Positions 43,275 to 51,328 of a stretch of 64,000 nt of DNA are shown here, in pieces; the first letter of the stretch is position 1, and each line of letters begins with the position of its first letter. The notes beneath the pieces were generated by a model that did no database searches, was not told the origin of the DNA, and was given only the letters and a program-made list of their open reading frames with translations. The position numbers and the translations under genes were made by a program. Where the stretch lies: positions 1 to 64,000 of the forward strand of contig DAOTWA010000035.1 in assembly GCA_034435955.1 (NCBI GenBank), in the 5' to 3' direction. This DNA comes from DAOTWA01 sp034435955 (lineage in GTDB: Bacteria > Chloroflexota > Anaerolineae > Anaerolineales > Anaerolineaceae).

Positions 43275-44483
43275 CTAGGCAGAGATGTGCTCCTGCACGG
43301 CGCGGGCAGGCCTGGCTTCCAGGCCGGCGACGCGGGTCTGCTCCCGTCTGAATCGCCGGTTCAAGATGGTCATCGAGATCCATAAAATGACGACGTTAGC
43401 GGCGAATAACGCCAGGTGGTTCCAAAACACAGGTATGGACTGCAACAGCTTGTCCACCACCGCGCTGACTGCCAGCACGGCAATCGAGAGCGGGGTGAGG
43501 AGTTTCCAGTTCAGGTCCATCATCTGGTCGATGCGGAAGCGGGGCAGCGAACCGCGCAGGAGGATGAAGATGAAATAGACGATAGCCACTTTGACGGCGT
43601 AGTAGAGGAAGCCGAGAATGGGCATCTGTTCGGCGGAAGGACCGCGCCAGCCACCCAGGAAGACGGTGGCAAAGATCAGCGAGACGGTGAAGGCGTGCAG
43701 AAACTCGGCCACGTAAAACATACCAAATTTAAGGCCGGAATACTCGATGTTGTAGCCAGCCACGATCTCCGACTCGGCCTCGACCAGGTCAAATGGCGCG
43801 CGGCCCACCTCGGCCACCTGGGTAATCATGAAGATCAGGGCGGCCAGCGGCGCGGTGAACAGATACCAGGCATCCTGGGCGATTACCAGGCCGTTCATGC
43901 TCATGGTGCGCGCCAGCATGACAGGCACCAGCAAGGAGATCACCATGGGGACTTCGTAGGAGATCAGTTGAGCCACCACGCGGAAGGCGCCCAGCATGGC
44001 GTATTTGTTGTTCGAAGAGAGCCCGGCCATGATGATGGCCAGCTCACCCAGCGCGCCAACCGCGACGATATAGAGGATGCCCACGTTCAAGTCCACCCCA
44101 TAGATGGTGACGGCGAAAGGCACAACCACCCACATCATCAGCACAGAGGCCACCGACAGAACGGGGGCGAGGTTATAGAGGAATTTATCCGCGCCCTGCG
44201 GGGTGATGTATTCCTTTGTGAAGATCTTGAGCATGTCGGCGATGGGCTGGAAGACGCCCCACGGGCCAAGGCGGTTGGGACCGAAGCGGTCCTGGATACG
44301 GCCGAGGAGTTTGCGCTCGTACCAGATGAGAAAGATCACCCATAGCATGGCGCCCGTGGCCAGGATACCCGCGCCGAGGAGAGACAGCAGGAAAGAGGCT
44401 ACATCGGGCGGAACGCCCCACCCCAGGAAAAGGGTGCGCAGCCAGTTGGCGATGGCATTGACCGGGTCTAACAAGAAGTTCAT
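43275..44483 (-). CDS. nuoH: NADH-quinone oxidoreductase subunit H
   Basis: 402 residues, eight membrane helices plus an N-terminal extra helix. The quinone-pocket signatures are present: RFGPNRLGPWGVFQPIADM, DLVEAESEIVAGYN and RGSLPRFRIDQMM. It links the pump arm to the quinone module. The quinone-module genes nuoB, C and D, which in standard operons lie between nuoA and nuoH, are absent here. Confidence 0.95.
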   Translation of the reverse strand: MNFLLDPVNAIANWLRTLFLGWGVPPDVASFLLSLLGAGILATGAMLWVIFLIWYERKLLGRIQDRFGPNRLGPWGVFQPIADMLKIFTKEYITPQGADKFLYNLAPVLSVASVLMMWVVVPFAVTIYGVDLNVGILYIVAVGALGELAIIMAGLSSNNKYAMLGAFRVVAQLISYEVPMVISLLVPVMLARTMSMNGLVIAQDAWYLFTAPLAALIFMITQVAEVGRAPFDLVEAESEIVAGYNIEYSGLKFGMFYVAEFLHAFTVSLIFATVFLGGWRGPSAEQMPILGFLYYAVKVAIVYFIFILLRGSLPRFRIDQMMDLNWKLLTPLSIAVLAVSAVVDKLLQSIPVFWNHLALFAANVVILWISMTILNRRFRREQTRVAGLEARPARAVQEHISA

Positions 44484-44510
44484 CGTGCACTCCTGCTGAG
44501 AACAAAAAGA

Positions 44511-44538
44511 AAGCTGATGGGAGCCAACCGATCAGCTT
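44511..44538 (-). terminator. Terminator-like hairpin between nuoA and nuoH
   Basis: AAGCTGAT/ATCAGCTT (44511-44518, 44531-44538), 12-base loop. On the minus strand it is followed by TCTTTTTG. The stem is only eight pairs and AT-rich, so partial termination or attenuation is more likely than a full stop. Confidence 0.45.
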
Positions 44539-44559
44539 GAGCTCTGCTTATGTGGCAGG

Positions 44560-44916
44560 TTACACCCATTGCAGTGCGCCCTTACGCCAGGCGTAAATCA
44601 GCCCGCTCACCAATATTAAAATGAATAAAATGCCTTCCAGAACGGCAAACAAGGTCAATTGACCGAATGCGACCGCCCATGGATAAAGGAACACGGTCTC
44701 GACGTCGAAGACCAGGAAGACGAGCGCATAGATGTAATATTGAACTTTAAACTGGATCCAAGTCTCTCCAACCGTCTCGATTCCGCATTCGTAGGTGGTA
44801 TTTTTAATTGGGTTGGGTTTTTTGGGTGCTAGAATTCCGGCAATGGTAATGGCGGCGGCCGGGAGAAGCATAGCGATAACGAAAAATAGCCCGATGTACA
44901 ACCAATCCGTCAACAT
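44560..44916 (-). CDS. nuoA: NADH-quinone oxidoreductase subunit A
   Basis: 118 residues, three membrane helices. The loop between helices 1 and 2 carries KNTTYECGIETVGETWIQFK, typical of NuoA, then FLVFDVETVFLYPWAV. First gene of this minus-strand array and separated from nuoH by a hairpin; nuoB does not follow. Confidence 0.95.
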   Translation of the reverse strand: MLTDWLYIGLFFVIAMLLPAAAITIAGILAPKKPNPIKNTTYECGIETVGETWIQFKVQYYIYALVFLVFDVETVFLYPWAVAFGQLTLFAVLEGILFILILVSGLIYAWRKGALQWV

Positions 44917-45167
44917 AAACTCTCCTTCACGAGGCCTAAACGATAAACCGGGAGTTTCAATTGCACCTGGAGGTTTAGATAACTTGCCACAACTGATTAT
45001 GGTTTAATTCCGAAGCGTCTGGGAGGGACAAATGTCATCTTATTTACGTTCAAAGTCACTTTTCATTGATTCGGCATAAAAATGTGAAATTCGACCCTCC
45101 GACATTACCATTCATGGAAATCGCCAGAATGGCGCTCTGCTGGGACAGGGCAGGGAACTTTTGAAAT
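44917..45167. other. Intergenic region upstream of nuoA
   Basis: A 251-base, AT-richer spacer. It should hold the promoter of the nuo-atp array; a minus-strand CATAAT at 45001-44996 is the best -10 I see, without a matching -35. No gene or strong repeat was found. Confidence 0.35.
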
Positions 45168-45854
45168 TTAATGAAGTTTGTCTGCTTCGGATGGTCCTTC
45201 GGTAGAAGGACCGTCTTTTTCTGCACCGTTCGACCGGGAGTCAGAGATGCGCTCTCCGATTGCAGGCAGATTGAGCAAGAGGCCCAGGGCGATGGCCAGA
45301 ATGGCCAGTACACGCAACGTAACGGCGCTCAAGCCCGCCAGAGATATGGTCTTCACGGCGAGGGGGAAGGCCGCCAGGGCGCGCTGGTCCCCGCTGCCGT
45401 CCGTCCCGGGCTGCATGTCCTGGTAGACCCACAGGGTGCCATCGATCTCTCCAGGATCGGCGGAGCGCACGTTCCACTCGAAGGCCAGGGCGCCGCCGGT
45501 GGGCAGCGGGGACATCTGCGAGCCGTCCGGATCGACCAGGCCGCCCGGCAGCTCCAGGCGAGCCTCGATCAGCGGGTTGGTCAGCGGGCTGTTGGGAACC
45601 GGCGTCGGTGAAGGAGCCCCCTGCTGACGCGGGGAGAAAGGGAAGACGCGCAGTCGCACCGTCCCGGCCTGACCCAAACGCACCCAGGCGGGCGTTTCGA
45701 GGGAGAGAACGTAAGGCTGGGGCAGTTCGCACTGCCGGCAGGCGACCTGCCGGCGCGTAACACGCGGTGGCCACAGCGTCCAGAAAAGCAAGGTGATGCC
45801 CGCCAGAAGCATGGCCAATCCGGCGAGACTCAATACCCAAGGCCGATTGCGCAC
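45168..45854 (-). CDS. Hypothetical bitopic membrane protein
   Basis: 228 residues. An N-terminal membrane helix (about 8-28), an outside beta-rich domain with a CRQC pair and a proline-rich loop (SPTPVPNSPLT), a second membrane helix near 180-202, then an acidic, serine-rich tail. The domain architecture is unknown to me; the middle part resembles surface-exposed beta-sandwich domains. The start was placed at GTG 45854, because TATAAT at 45866-45861 predicts transcription from exactly that base; the frame is open upstream to 45935. Divergent from tnaA. Confidence 0.55.
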   Translation of the reverse strand: MRNRPWVLSLAGLAMLLAGITLLFWTLWPPRVTRRQVACRQCELPQPYVLSLETPAWVRLGQAGTVRLRVFPFSPRQQGAPSPTPVPNSPLTNPLIEARLELPGGLVDPDGSQMSPLPTGGALAFEWNVRSADPGEIDGTLWVYQDMQPGTDGSGDQRALAAFPLAVKTISLAGLSAVTLRVLAILAIALGLLLNLPAIGERISDSRSNGAEKDGPSTEGPSEADKLH

Positions 45855-45860
45855 GGTGAG

Positions 45861-45866
45861 ATTATA
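45861..45866 (-). promoter_or_regulatory. -10 element giving a leaderless GTG start
   Basis: Minus-strand TATAAT (45866-45861). Seven bases on lies 45854, the G of the GTG chosen as start. No clear -35 was found. Confidence 0.4.
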
Positions 45867-45881
45867 CCTTCTGCCAGGGTG

Positions 45882-45911
45882 TTCCCATTCCTTCCCAATC
45901 AGTGCTAAACT
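45882..45911 (+). promoter_or_regulatory. Candidate tnaA promoter
   Basis: TTCCCA (45882-45887), 18-base spacer, TAAACT (45906-45911) preceded by TGC, an extended -10. The start is predicted near 45918. It overlaps the minus-strand promoter region, so divergent regulation is possible. Confidence 0.4.
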
Positions 45912-45954
45912 TGAGGAAGCACAACCAAAACCCAAACTCAGAGGAGGTCACGGA

Positions 45955-47331
45955 ATGCCCCTTCACCCCGCTGAACCCTACCGCATCAAAATGGTCGAGC
46001 CGATTCGCCTGATCCCTCCGGAGGAGCGCGAGCAGGCCCTGCGCGCAGCGGGCTACAACCTGTTCGCACTGCGCGCGGAGGATGTGTACATCGATCTGCT
46101 GACCGATTCAGGCACCGGGGCGATGAGCCAGGCGCAATGGGGTGCACTGATGGAAGGCGACGAATCTTACGCCGGCGCGCGTTCGTACTATCGTTTGGCG
46201 GAAGCCATGGAACAAATCTTTGGTTTCAAGCATTTCGTGCCCACCCACCAGGGACGCGCGGCAGAGAACATCCTCGCAACCATCCTGGTGAGGCCGGGCA
46301 TGTACGTGCCGTCCAATATGCACTTCGACACCACCGAGGGCAATATCCGCGCGCGGGGCGGCCGGCCAATCAACCTGGTTTGCCAGGAAGCGTTCGACAC
46401 GACCAGCAACTACCCGTTCAAGGGCAACATGGATCTGGACAAACTGCGCGATTTCATCCGCCGGGTGGGGCGGGATAACATCCCCTTCGGCGCGGTAACC
46501 ATCACCAACAACGCGGGCGGCGGGCAGCCGGTCTCGATGGAGAACCTGCGCGGCATCTCAGAGATTTACCACGAATACGGCATCCCGTTCTTCATTGACG
46601 CATGCCGCTACGCCGAGAACGCCTTTTTCATCAAACAGCGCGAAAAAGGCTATGCGAATAAATCGACCCTGGAAATCGCCCGCGAGATGTTCTCCCTGGC
46701 GGATGGGGCCTGGATGTCGGCCAAGAAGGACGCGCTGGTCAACATTGGCGGCTTTCTGGCCACCAACGACGACGATCTTTTCCAGCGCATCGGCAATGAG
46801 CTGATCCTGCGCGAGGGTTTCATCACCTACGGCGGCCTGGCCGGACGGGACCTGGACGCGATCGCCGTCGGGCTGTGGGAGGGGCTGGACGAGGCCTACC
46901 TGGCCTACCGCCTCGGCCAAACGGCTTACCTGGCCGGGCGGCTGACCGAGGCGGGCGTGCCGATCCTGCAGCCGGCCGGTGGGCATGCCATCTACCTGGA
47001 CGCCGGGCGGCTGCTGGCGCATATCCCCCACGGGGAATTCCCGGGGCAGGCGCTGGCGGTCGAGCTGTACCGCGAGGGAGCCATCCGCGGGGTGGAGATC
47101 GGTTCGGTCATGTTCGCCGCGCCCAATCCTGAGACGGGCGAGATGGTCTACCCAGAGCTCGAGCTGGTGCGGCTGGCCATTCCAAGGAGGGTGTACACGC
47201 AGAGCCACATCGATTACGTGGCCGAGGCCTGCGCGCGTGTGGCAGCAAGGAAGGAAGAGCTGCGCGGATTCCGACTGACCTATTCGCCCGAGCTGCTGCG
47301 GCACTTCACCGCCAGGTTTGAGCCGCTTTAG
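45955..47331 (+). CDS. tnaA: Tryptophanase (L-tryptophan indole-lyase)
   Basis: 458 residues of the PLP-dependent beta-eliminating lyase family: tryptophan gives indole, pyruvate and ammonia. The PLP lysine lies in SAKKD (K257/K258). Two positions separate tryptophanase from tyrosine phenol-lyase, and both favour tryptophanase: FDTT with D125, and GVEIGS (379-384) where the phenol-lyase has an arginine. AGGAGG lies seven bases before the ATG; an open frame back to 45793 is non-coding. No tnaC-like leader peptide or tnaB permease is visible. Indole signalling or amino-acid fermentation is a plausible role. Confidence 0.9.
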   Translation: MPLHPAEPYRIKMVEPIRLIPPEEREQALRAAGYNLFALRAEDVYIDLLTDSGTGAMSQAQWGALMEGDESYAGARSYYRLAEAMEQIFGFKHFVPTHQGRAAENILATILVRPGMYVPSNMHFDTTEGNIRARGGRPINLVCQEAFDTTSNYPFKGNMDLDKLRDFIRRVGRDNIPFGAVTITNNAGGGQPVSMENLRGISEIYHEYGIPFFIDACRYAENAFFIKQREKGYANKSTLEIAREMFSLADGAWMSAKKDALVNIGGFLATNDDDLFQRIGNELILREGFITYGGLAGRDLDAIAVGLWEGLDEAYLAYRLGQTAYLAGRLTEAGVPILQPAGGHAIYLDAGRLLAHIPHGEFPGQALAVELYREGAIRGVEIGSVMFAAPNPETGEMVYPELELVRLAIPRRVYTQSHIDYVAEACARVAARKEELRGFRLTYSPELLRHFTARFEPL

Positions 47332-47433
47332 TTACATACTGCAGCGGATAGCGAATCCTCTCTGCGGTGATGATCGGGGGAAGCATGACTCCTTTTTCGA
47401 CCCTACATATGGTATGGGCTAAAAATAGTGGTC

Positions 47434-47463
47434 ATTGACACCCTGTCAATTTTTATCTACACT
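47434..47463 (+). promoter_or_regulatory. Cupin-gene promoter with overlapping inverted repeat
   Basis: TTGACA (47435-47440), 17-base spacer, TACACT (47458-47463); start predicted near 47470. ATTGACA-CCC-TGTCAAT (47434-47450) is a perfect seven-base inverted repeat whose left arm is the -35 box, so a dimeric repressor binding there would block transcription. Confidence 0.65.
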
Positions 47464-47521
47464 AAAAAACAACCTAATATTCGGCAGTTCGGCAGGCAGG
47501 ACATTCGGAAAGGAGACTGCA

Positions 47522-47866
47522 ATGCAAAACGAGCAGGCGGCACCTGAGACGAAAGGTGTAACGGTGAAACTACTCGCCGCGCTCGACCTTGGCCCTGAAA
47601 TCGAGGGCATGGCTGGGCGCCAATTTCGCATGCGTATGGTGACCATCGAACCTGGAGGCGTCTTTGGCCCGCTTCACGACCATAAAGACAGGCCGGGCAT
47701 GGTTTATATTTTGCAAGGGACGATCACCGACCATCGGAATGGGGAGGCTAAGGAGTATGGGCCTGGAGTGGGCTGGCCTGAGGATAAGAACACCACCCAC
47801 TGGCTCGAGAACAGGGGAACGACGCCGGCGGTGGAGATCTCGGTCGATATTGTCAGGCAACCATGA
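47522..47866 (+). CDS. Small cupin-domain protein
   Basis: 114 residues, a single cupin barrel. The metal-binding motif is partly kept: G-x5-HDH in GVFGPLHDHKDRPGMVYILQG and PEDKNTTHWLENRG for the second motif. Possible dioxygenase-like or sugar/ligand-binding protein; substrate unknown. AAAGGAGA lies five bases before the ATG. It is transcribed from its own promoter, whose -35 box is part of an inverted repeat. Confidence 0.78.
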   Translation: MQNEQAAPETKGVTVKLLAALDLGPEIEGMAGRQFRMRMVTIEPGGVFGPLHDHKDRPGMVYILQGTITDHRNGEAKEYGPGVGWPEDKNTTHWLENRGTTPAVEISVDIVRQP

Positions 47867-48006
47867 GTTGACGCTCGACCGTTTTCCCGGACGCCGCCTC
47901 ACGAGCGCTTTCCTCCCTTTACGCTTTGCTTTGCCTCGCAGCGCAGATGAAGCGCAAGCTGTCAGGCGGCAACACCAAAAGCTCTTTGTATCCATGAATA
48001 GGATGG

Positions 48007-48711
48007 ATGAAAATGATCAATCCGGCGGTAAATGTAGAAACTTCGAATTCCGACTGGAAGAGCCTGTATAAAATTGGTGCTGCCGCGGCCTTGCTCATGT
48101 CTGTTATAACTCTCATTCAGAGTTTCATTTTCATCACAAATCCGCCGCCCAGCACAGCCATTGATTTCTTCACGCTTTTTCAGAAAAGCAAGATTCTTGG
48201 TTTGCTGGACCTTGATCTCTTGTTGATCGTCATCAATGCGCTTTTGATTTTGATTTACCTCGCCCTTTACGTTGCCCTTCATGAATTCAATAAATCATAT
48301 ACAGTCATCGCGCTGATACTCGGTTTGATCGGAACGACCCTCTTTTTTACGTCACGAGAAGCGACATTTGGTCTGCTTTCGCTCAGTAATTCATATCAAG
48401 GTGCGTCCACAGATATTCAAAAAGCCATGCTTCTTGCGGCGGGAGAGGCGCTGCTTGCCATCTACAATGGGACTGCCTTCGACCTGAGTTATATCCTTGG
48501 CGGAGTCGTCATCTTATTATTCTCTATCGTCATGCTTAAGAGCGTCCTATTCAGCAAGGCAACAGCCTATGTGGGGATGGTGATGGGAGTATTGATGCTG
48601 GTGCCGCCTACAGTTGGAACGATCGGACTTCTTCTCTCGCTCATTTCTCTCATTCCAACGCTTATCTGGCTGATTCTGATTACCCGAAGTTTCCTGGCAA
48701 TGAAATCATAA
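48007..48711 (+). CDS. DUF4386-like membrane protein
   Basis: 234 residues with six membrane helices. The layout (KIGAAAALLMSV near the N terminus, the loop PPPSTAIDFF and the repeating pairs of hydrophobic helices) resembles DUF4386 proteins of unknown function. Base composition is lower in GC than the neighbouring genes and codon use looks different, which may reflect transfer. ATG at 48013 is an alternative start; no strong ribosome-binding site for either. Confidence 0.65.
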   Translation: MKMINPAVNVETSNSDWKSLYKIGAAAALLMSVITLIQSFIFITNPPPSTAIDFFTLFQKSKILGLLDLDLLLIVINALLILIYLALYVALHEFNKSYTVIALILGLIGTTLFFTSREATFGLLSLSNSYQGASTDIQKAMLLAAGEALLAIYNGTAFDLSYILGGVVILLFSIVMLKSVLFSKATAYVGMVMGVLMLVPPTVGTIGLLLSLISLIPTLIWLILITRSFLAMKS

Positions 48712-48865
48712 AAATCGTCCAAGGTGCACTTGCGTCTGACGCCGCTCCACCGCCGGCGCAGCATGCTCCTTTGACGGGATCAGTATAATGAACACCTGCA
48801 TCGGAAAGGATATCGAAGTGATTCCCCACGCCGGGGCCTAGCAAAGAAATCGTTCGGGAGGGATT

Positions 48866-49303
48866 ATGAGTACAGCAACAAAAATCTTTGGGAGACTGCT
48901 CGTGACAGTGGTTTTCCTAGCCAGCCTGTCGGCCTGCGGCGGGGCGAAGTACCCGTCCATCGAGGGGCAGGAGCGTGATCAGGTGCTGTCCTATTCTGAA
49001 CCGGCCGCCGACCATATCTTTCAGGCGATCACCGACGGTGATTATGGCGCCTTCACCCAGGATTTCGACGCAGCCATGCTGAAAGCCACCAGCCAGGACA
49101 ATTTCGACAAACTGCGCGAGACCCTCAGCCAGAAGGTGGGCAGGTACGTATCGCGCAGCGTCATCGCGGTTTATCAGACGGGCGCAGATTCGGCCACCGT
49201 GGTATACGACGTGAAGTTCACCGAGAAGGATCAGGTCAAGAGCACGTTGACCCTCCACACCGGCGGCGACCACAAGGTGGCAGGGTTTTACATTTATCCA
49301 TAA
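48866..49303 (+). CDS. DUF3887-like lipoprotein
   Basis: 145 residues. A signal peptide ends in the lipobox LSAC, placing cysteine 24 as the lipid-modified residue, followed by a small NTF2-like/DUF3887 domain (ADHIFQAITDGDYGAFTQDFD). These domains often act as periplasmic binding modules of unknown ligand. GGGAGGG precedes the ATG. It is convergent with mazG, the two stops being 24 bases apart. Confidence 0.75.
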   Translation: MSTATKIFGRLLVTVVFLASLSACGGAKYPSIEGQERDQVLSYSEPAADHIFQAITDGDYGAFTQDFDAAMLKATSQDNFDKLRETLSQKVGRYVSRSVIAVYQTGADSATVVYDVKFTEKDQVKSTLTLHTGGDHKVAGFYIYP

Positions 49304-49327
49304 AGTGTGCGGTACATTTAAGAAGGT

Positions 49328-50794
49328 TTATTCGGATTTTGTCTCATTGTGCTTGGCTTGCTCCCACAGGGCGTTCATCTCGTCAGGTGAGAGGGTAGAA
49401 GTGTCGACACCCCGGCGGCGGGCGTCATCCTCGATGTAGGCAAAACGCTGACGGAAACGCGCGTTGGTCTTGCGCAGGGCGCTCTCGGCGTCGATTTTAT
49501 GCCAGCGCGCCAGGTTAACCACTGCGAAGAGCAGGTCGCCCAGCTCGGCCTCCCGGGCAGCGGCGTCCTTGGCAGCACGCAGCTCGGCCAGTTCCTCGTC
49601 TACCTTGGCCTCGACGCCCTCCACAGATGGCCAGTCGAAGCCGACGCGCGCGGCGCGGTCCTGCAGCTCCTGGGCCTGAGCCAGCGAAGGGAAGACCGGC
49701 GGCACACCATCCAGCAGGCTCTTCTCTTTCTCGCCGTTGGCGCGCCGCTCAGCCTCCTTGAGCTTCTCCCAGTTGCGCAGCACGCCCTGAACCCCGTCAA
49801 CCTGAGCAGCGCCGAAGACGTGCGGGTGGCGGCGGACGATCTTGGTATGTATGCCGCGCAACACGTCGGTCATGTTGAACTCGCCGCTCTCGGCAGCGAT
49901 CTGGGCATGCAACACCACCTGAAGGAGCAGATCGCCCAACTCCTCGCGCAAGGCGGCGGGGTCGCCAGCATCGATGGCTTCGAGCGCCTCGTAAGTTTCC
50001 TCAAGGAGATGCCGGCGCAGGGTCAAATGGGTCTGCTCGCGGTCCCATGGGCAGCCGTCCGGTGCGCGCAGGCGGGCTACCACCTGATGAAAACCCTCGA
50101 AAGAGGCTTCGGCGCCTAACGGGGGGAGGTAGAGGGCCAGCGCATCGCGCACCCGGGCCGATTCCAGCTTACTCAGCGTCAGCTCGCTGAGGCCGGCGGC
50201 GCGCACCACCTGAAGGGGATGATCGTCGGGATAGATGGCCCGCAGGCAGGCCGCCAGACGGCGGAAGCTTTTAACAGTTTCCAGTTGCACGACCAGGGCG
50301 GGGGCAGAGGGCGCAAAAGGCGGCACGTGCAGGGCGGAGAGCTCGAGCGCATCCACGACGGTCCAGGCGGGAACGGGGTCTGCGCCGATGCGGGCAGCCA
50401 CCGCCTGGGCCAGACTGACGCCTGGAAGGATGCGCACGTCCAGACCGCGCTGGCGGGCCAGGGATGCGGCGGCGCGGCTGACGGCGTCTTCGGTGAGAGG
50501 ATCGCCTGCGGCGGCGTAGGCAACGCCCTGCGGGCGCTCAGCGAGCTCAGTCAGGCGTATGGCAATCTGCTCGACGTCCTGGGGGGTAAGGTGTACGCCG
50601 GAAACACCCAATTCTCTCAGGCTGAAGACTTTTATCTCACGAGGGAGGGCCGCCAGGGCGGGGTGGTTGGGCGAACGCACGTAGACCTCGCCGGCACGCT
50701 CCAACCAGGCCAGCGCCTGCCGGGTGAGCAGCTCAGGAGAGCCCGGACCCAGCCCCAAAAGGGTCAGGCGGGGAGAGGGGTCAAATTGGTCCAT
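49328..50794 (-). CDS. mazG: Tetrapyrrole-methylase-like domain fused to MazG
   Basis: 488 residues, the YabN-type architecture. An N-terminal SAM-methyltransferase fold of the tetrapyrrole (CobM/CbiF) kind (residues 1-225, TLLGLGPGSPELLTRQALAWL) precedes the MazG NTP pyrophosphohydrolase (about 250-480) with its acidic metal motifs in EETYEALEAIDAGD and REELGDLLLQVVLHAQIA. The C-terminal tandem half carries a second, partial MazG unit (ELGDLLFAVVNLARW). The MazG half hydrolyses NTPs; the methylase half is of unknown activity. The start may also be GTG at 50803. Confidence 0.88.
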   Translation of the reverse strand: MDQFDPSPRLTLLGLGPGSPELLTRQALAWLERAGEVYVRSPNHPALAALPREIKVFSLRELGVSGVHLTPQDVEQIAIRLTELAERPQGVAYAAAGDPLTEDAVSRAAASLARQRGLDVRILPGVSLAQAVAARIGADPVPAWTVVDALELSALHVPPFAPSAPALVVQLETVKSFRRLAACLRAIYPDDHPLQVVRAAGLSELTLSKLESARVRDALALYLPPLGAEASFEGFHQVVARLRAPDGCPWDREQTHLTLRRHLLEETYEALEAIDAGDPAALREELGDLLLQVVLHAQIAAESGEFNMTDVLRGIHTKIVRRHPHVFGAAQVDGVQGVLRNWEKLKEAERRANGEKEKSLLDGVPPVFPSLAQAQELQDRAARVGFDWPSVEGVEAKVDEELAELRAAKDAAAREAELGDLLFAVVNLARWHKIDAESALRKTNARFRQRFAYIEDDARRRGVDTSTLSPDEMNALWEQAKHNETKSE

Positions 50795-50808
50795 TGGCAG
50801 CACCTGTC

Positions 50809-50826
50809 AAAACCGAGGAAACTCGG
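50809..50826 (-). terminator. Short intrinsic terminator after rpsI
   Basis: CCGAG/CTCGG (50813-50817, 50822-50826), loop 50818-50821; on the minus strand four T follow. It lies between rpsI and mazG. Confidence 0.45.
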
Positions 50827-50856
50827 TCCAATTGTACTCTGGCTGAGGTTAACCAT

Positions 50857-50897
50857 CGCGCCAGGCGCGGGCCGGTGTGGCCGGCCAGCCTGGCGCG
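50857..50897 (-). terminator. GC-rich hairpin ending the rpsI transcript
   Basis: CGCGCCAGGC/GCCTGGCGCG (50857-50866, 50888-50897) with an inner GCCGG/CCGGC stem (50871-50875, 50881-50885). Very stable; no T-run directly after, but the short terminator at 50809-50826 follows on the same strand. Confidence 0.5.
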
Positions 50898-50919
50898 ACG
50901 CGAGTCAAAGATAGAGGCT

Positions 50920-51315
50920 CTAACGCTTGGTGTAGGTGGGCGCCTTGCGAGCGCGCTTGAGGCCTGGCTTCTTGCGTTCTTTAACGCGCGGATCGCGGGT
51001 CAGCAGGCCGTGCTTGCGCATCATCGCGGCGAAATCGGGATTGAGTTTGGAGAGAGCGCGCGCTAGGCCAAGGCGCACCGATTCGGCCTGGCCGGTCACT
51101 CCACCGCCTTTGACGAGCACGGTTACGTCGTACGTGGAGGGATCCTGGCCGATCACCTGAAAGGGCGTCAGGATGGTTTCCTTGTCCCCAATACGGGGAA
51201 AGTAAGCCTCGATCGGCTTTTCATTGATGATAAAGCGCCCGCTGCCACTCATCACCCGTACGCGGGCGGTGGCTTCCTTGCGGCGGCCGATGCCTTCATA
51301 ATATTGAACGGACAT
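50920..51315 (-). CDS. rpsI: 30S ribosomal protein S9
   Basis: 131 residues. Signature VQYYEGIGRRKEATARVRV and the basic tail ending KAPTYTKR, which reaches the P-site tRNA. It follows rplM by 13 bases, the usual L13-S9 pair, here attached to the end of the alpha operon. Confidence 0.95.
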   Translation of the reverse strand: MSVQYYEGIGRRKEATARVRVMSGSGRFIINEKPIEAYFPRIGDKETILTPFQVIGQDPSTYDVTVLVKGGGVTGQAESVRLGLARALSKLNPDFAAMMRKHGLLTRDPRVKERKKPGLKRARKAPTYTKR

Positions 51316-51328
51316 GCCTATGGCTCCT

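Noticed and set aside
45193..45217. Perfect hairpin GGTCCTTC-GGTA-GAAGGACC followed by five T on the plus strand
   Set aside because: It lies inside the 3' end of a minus-strand gene encoding DGPSTEGPSE; no plus-strand gene lies upstream, so it looks like a by-product of repeated codons.
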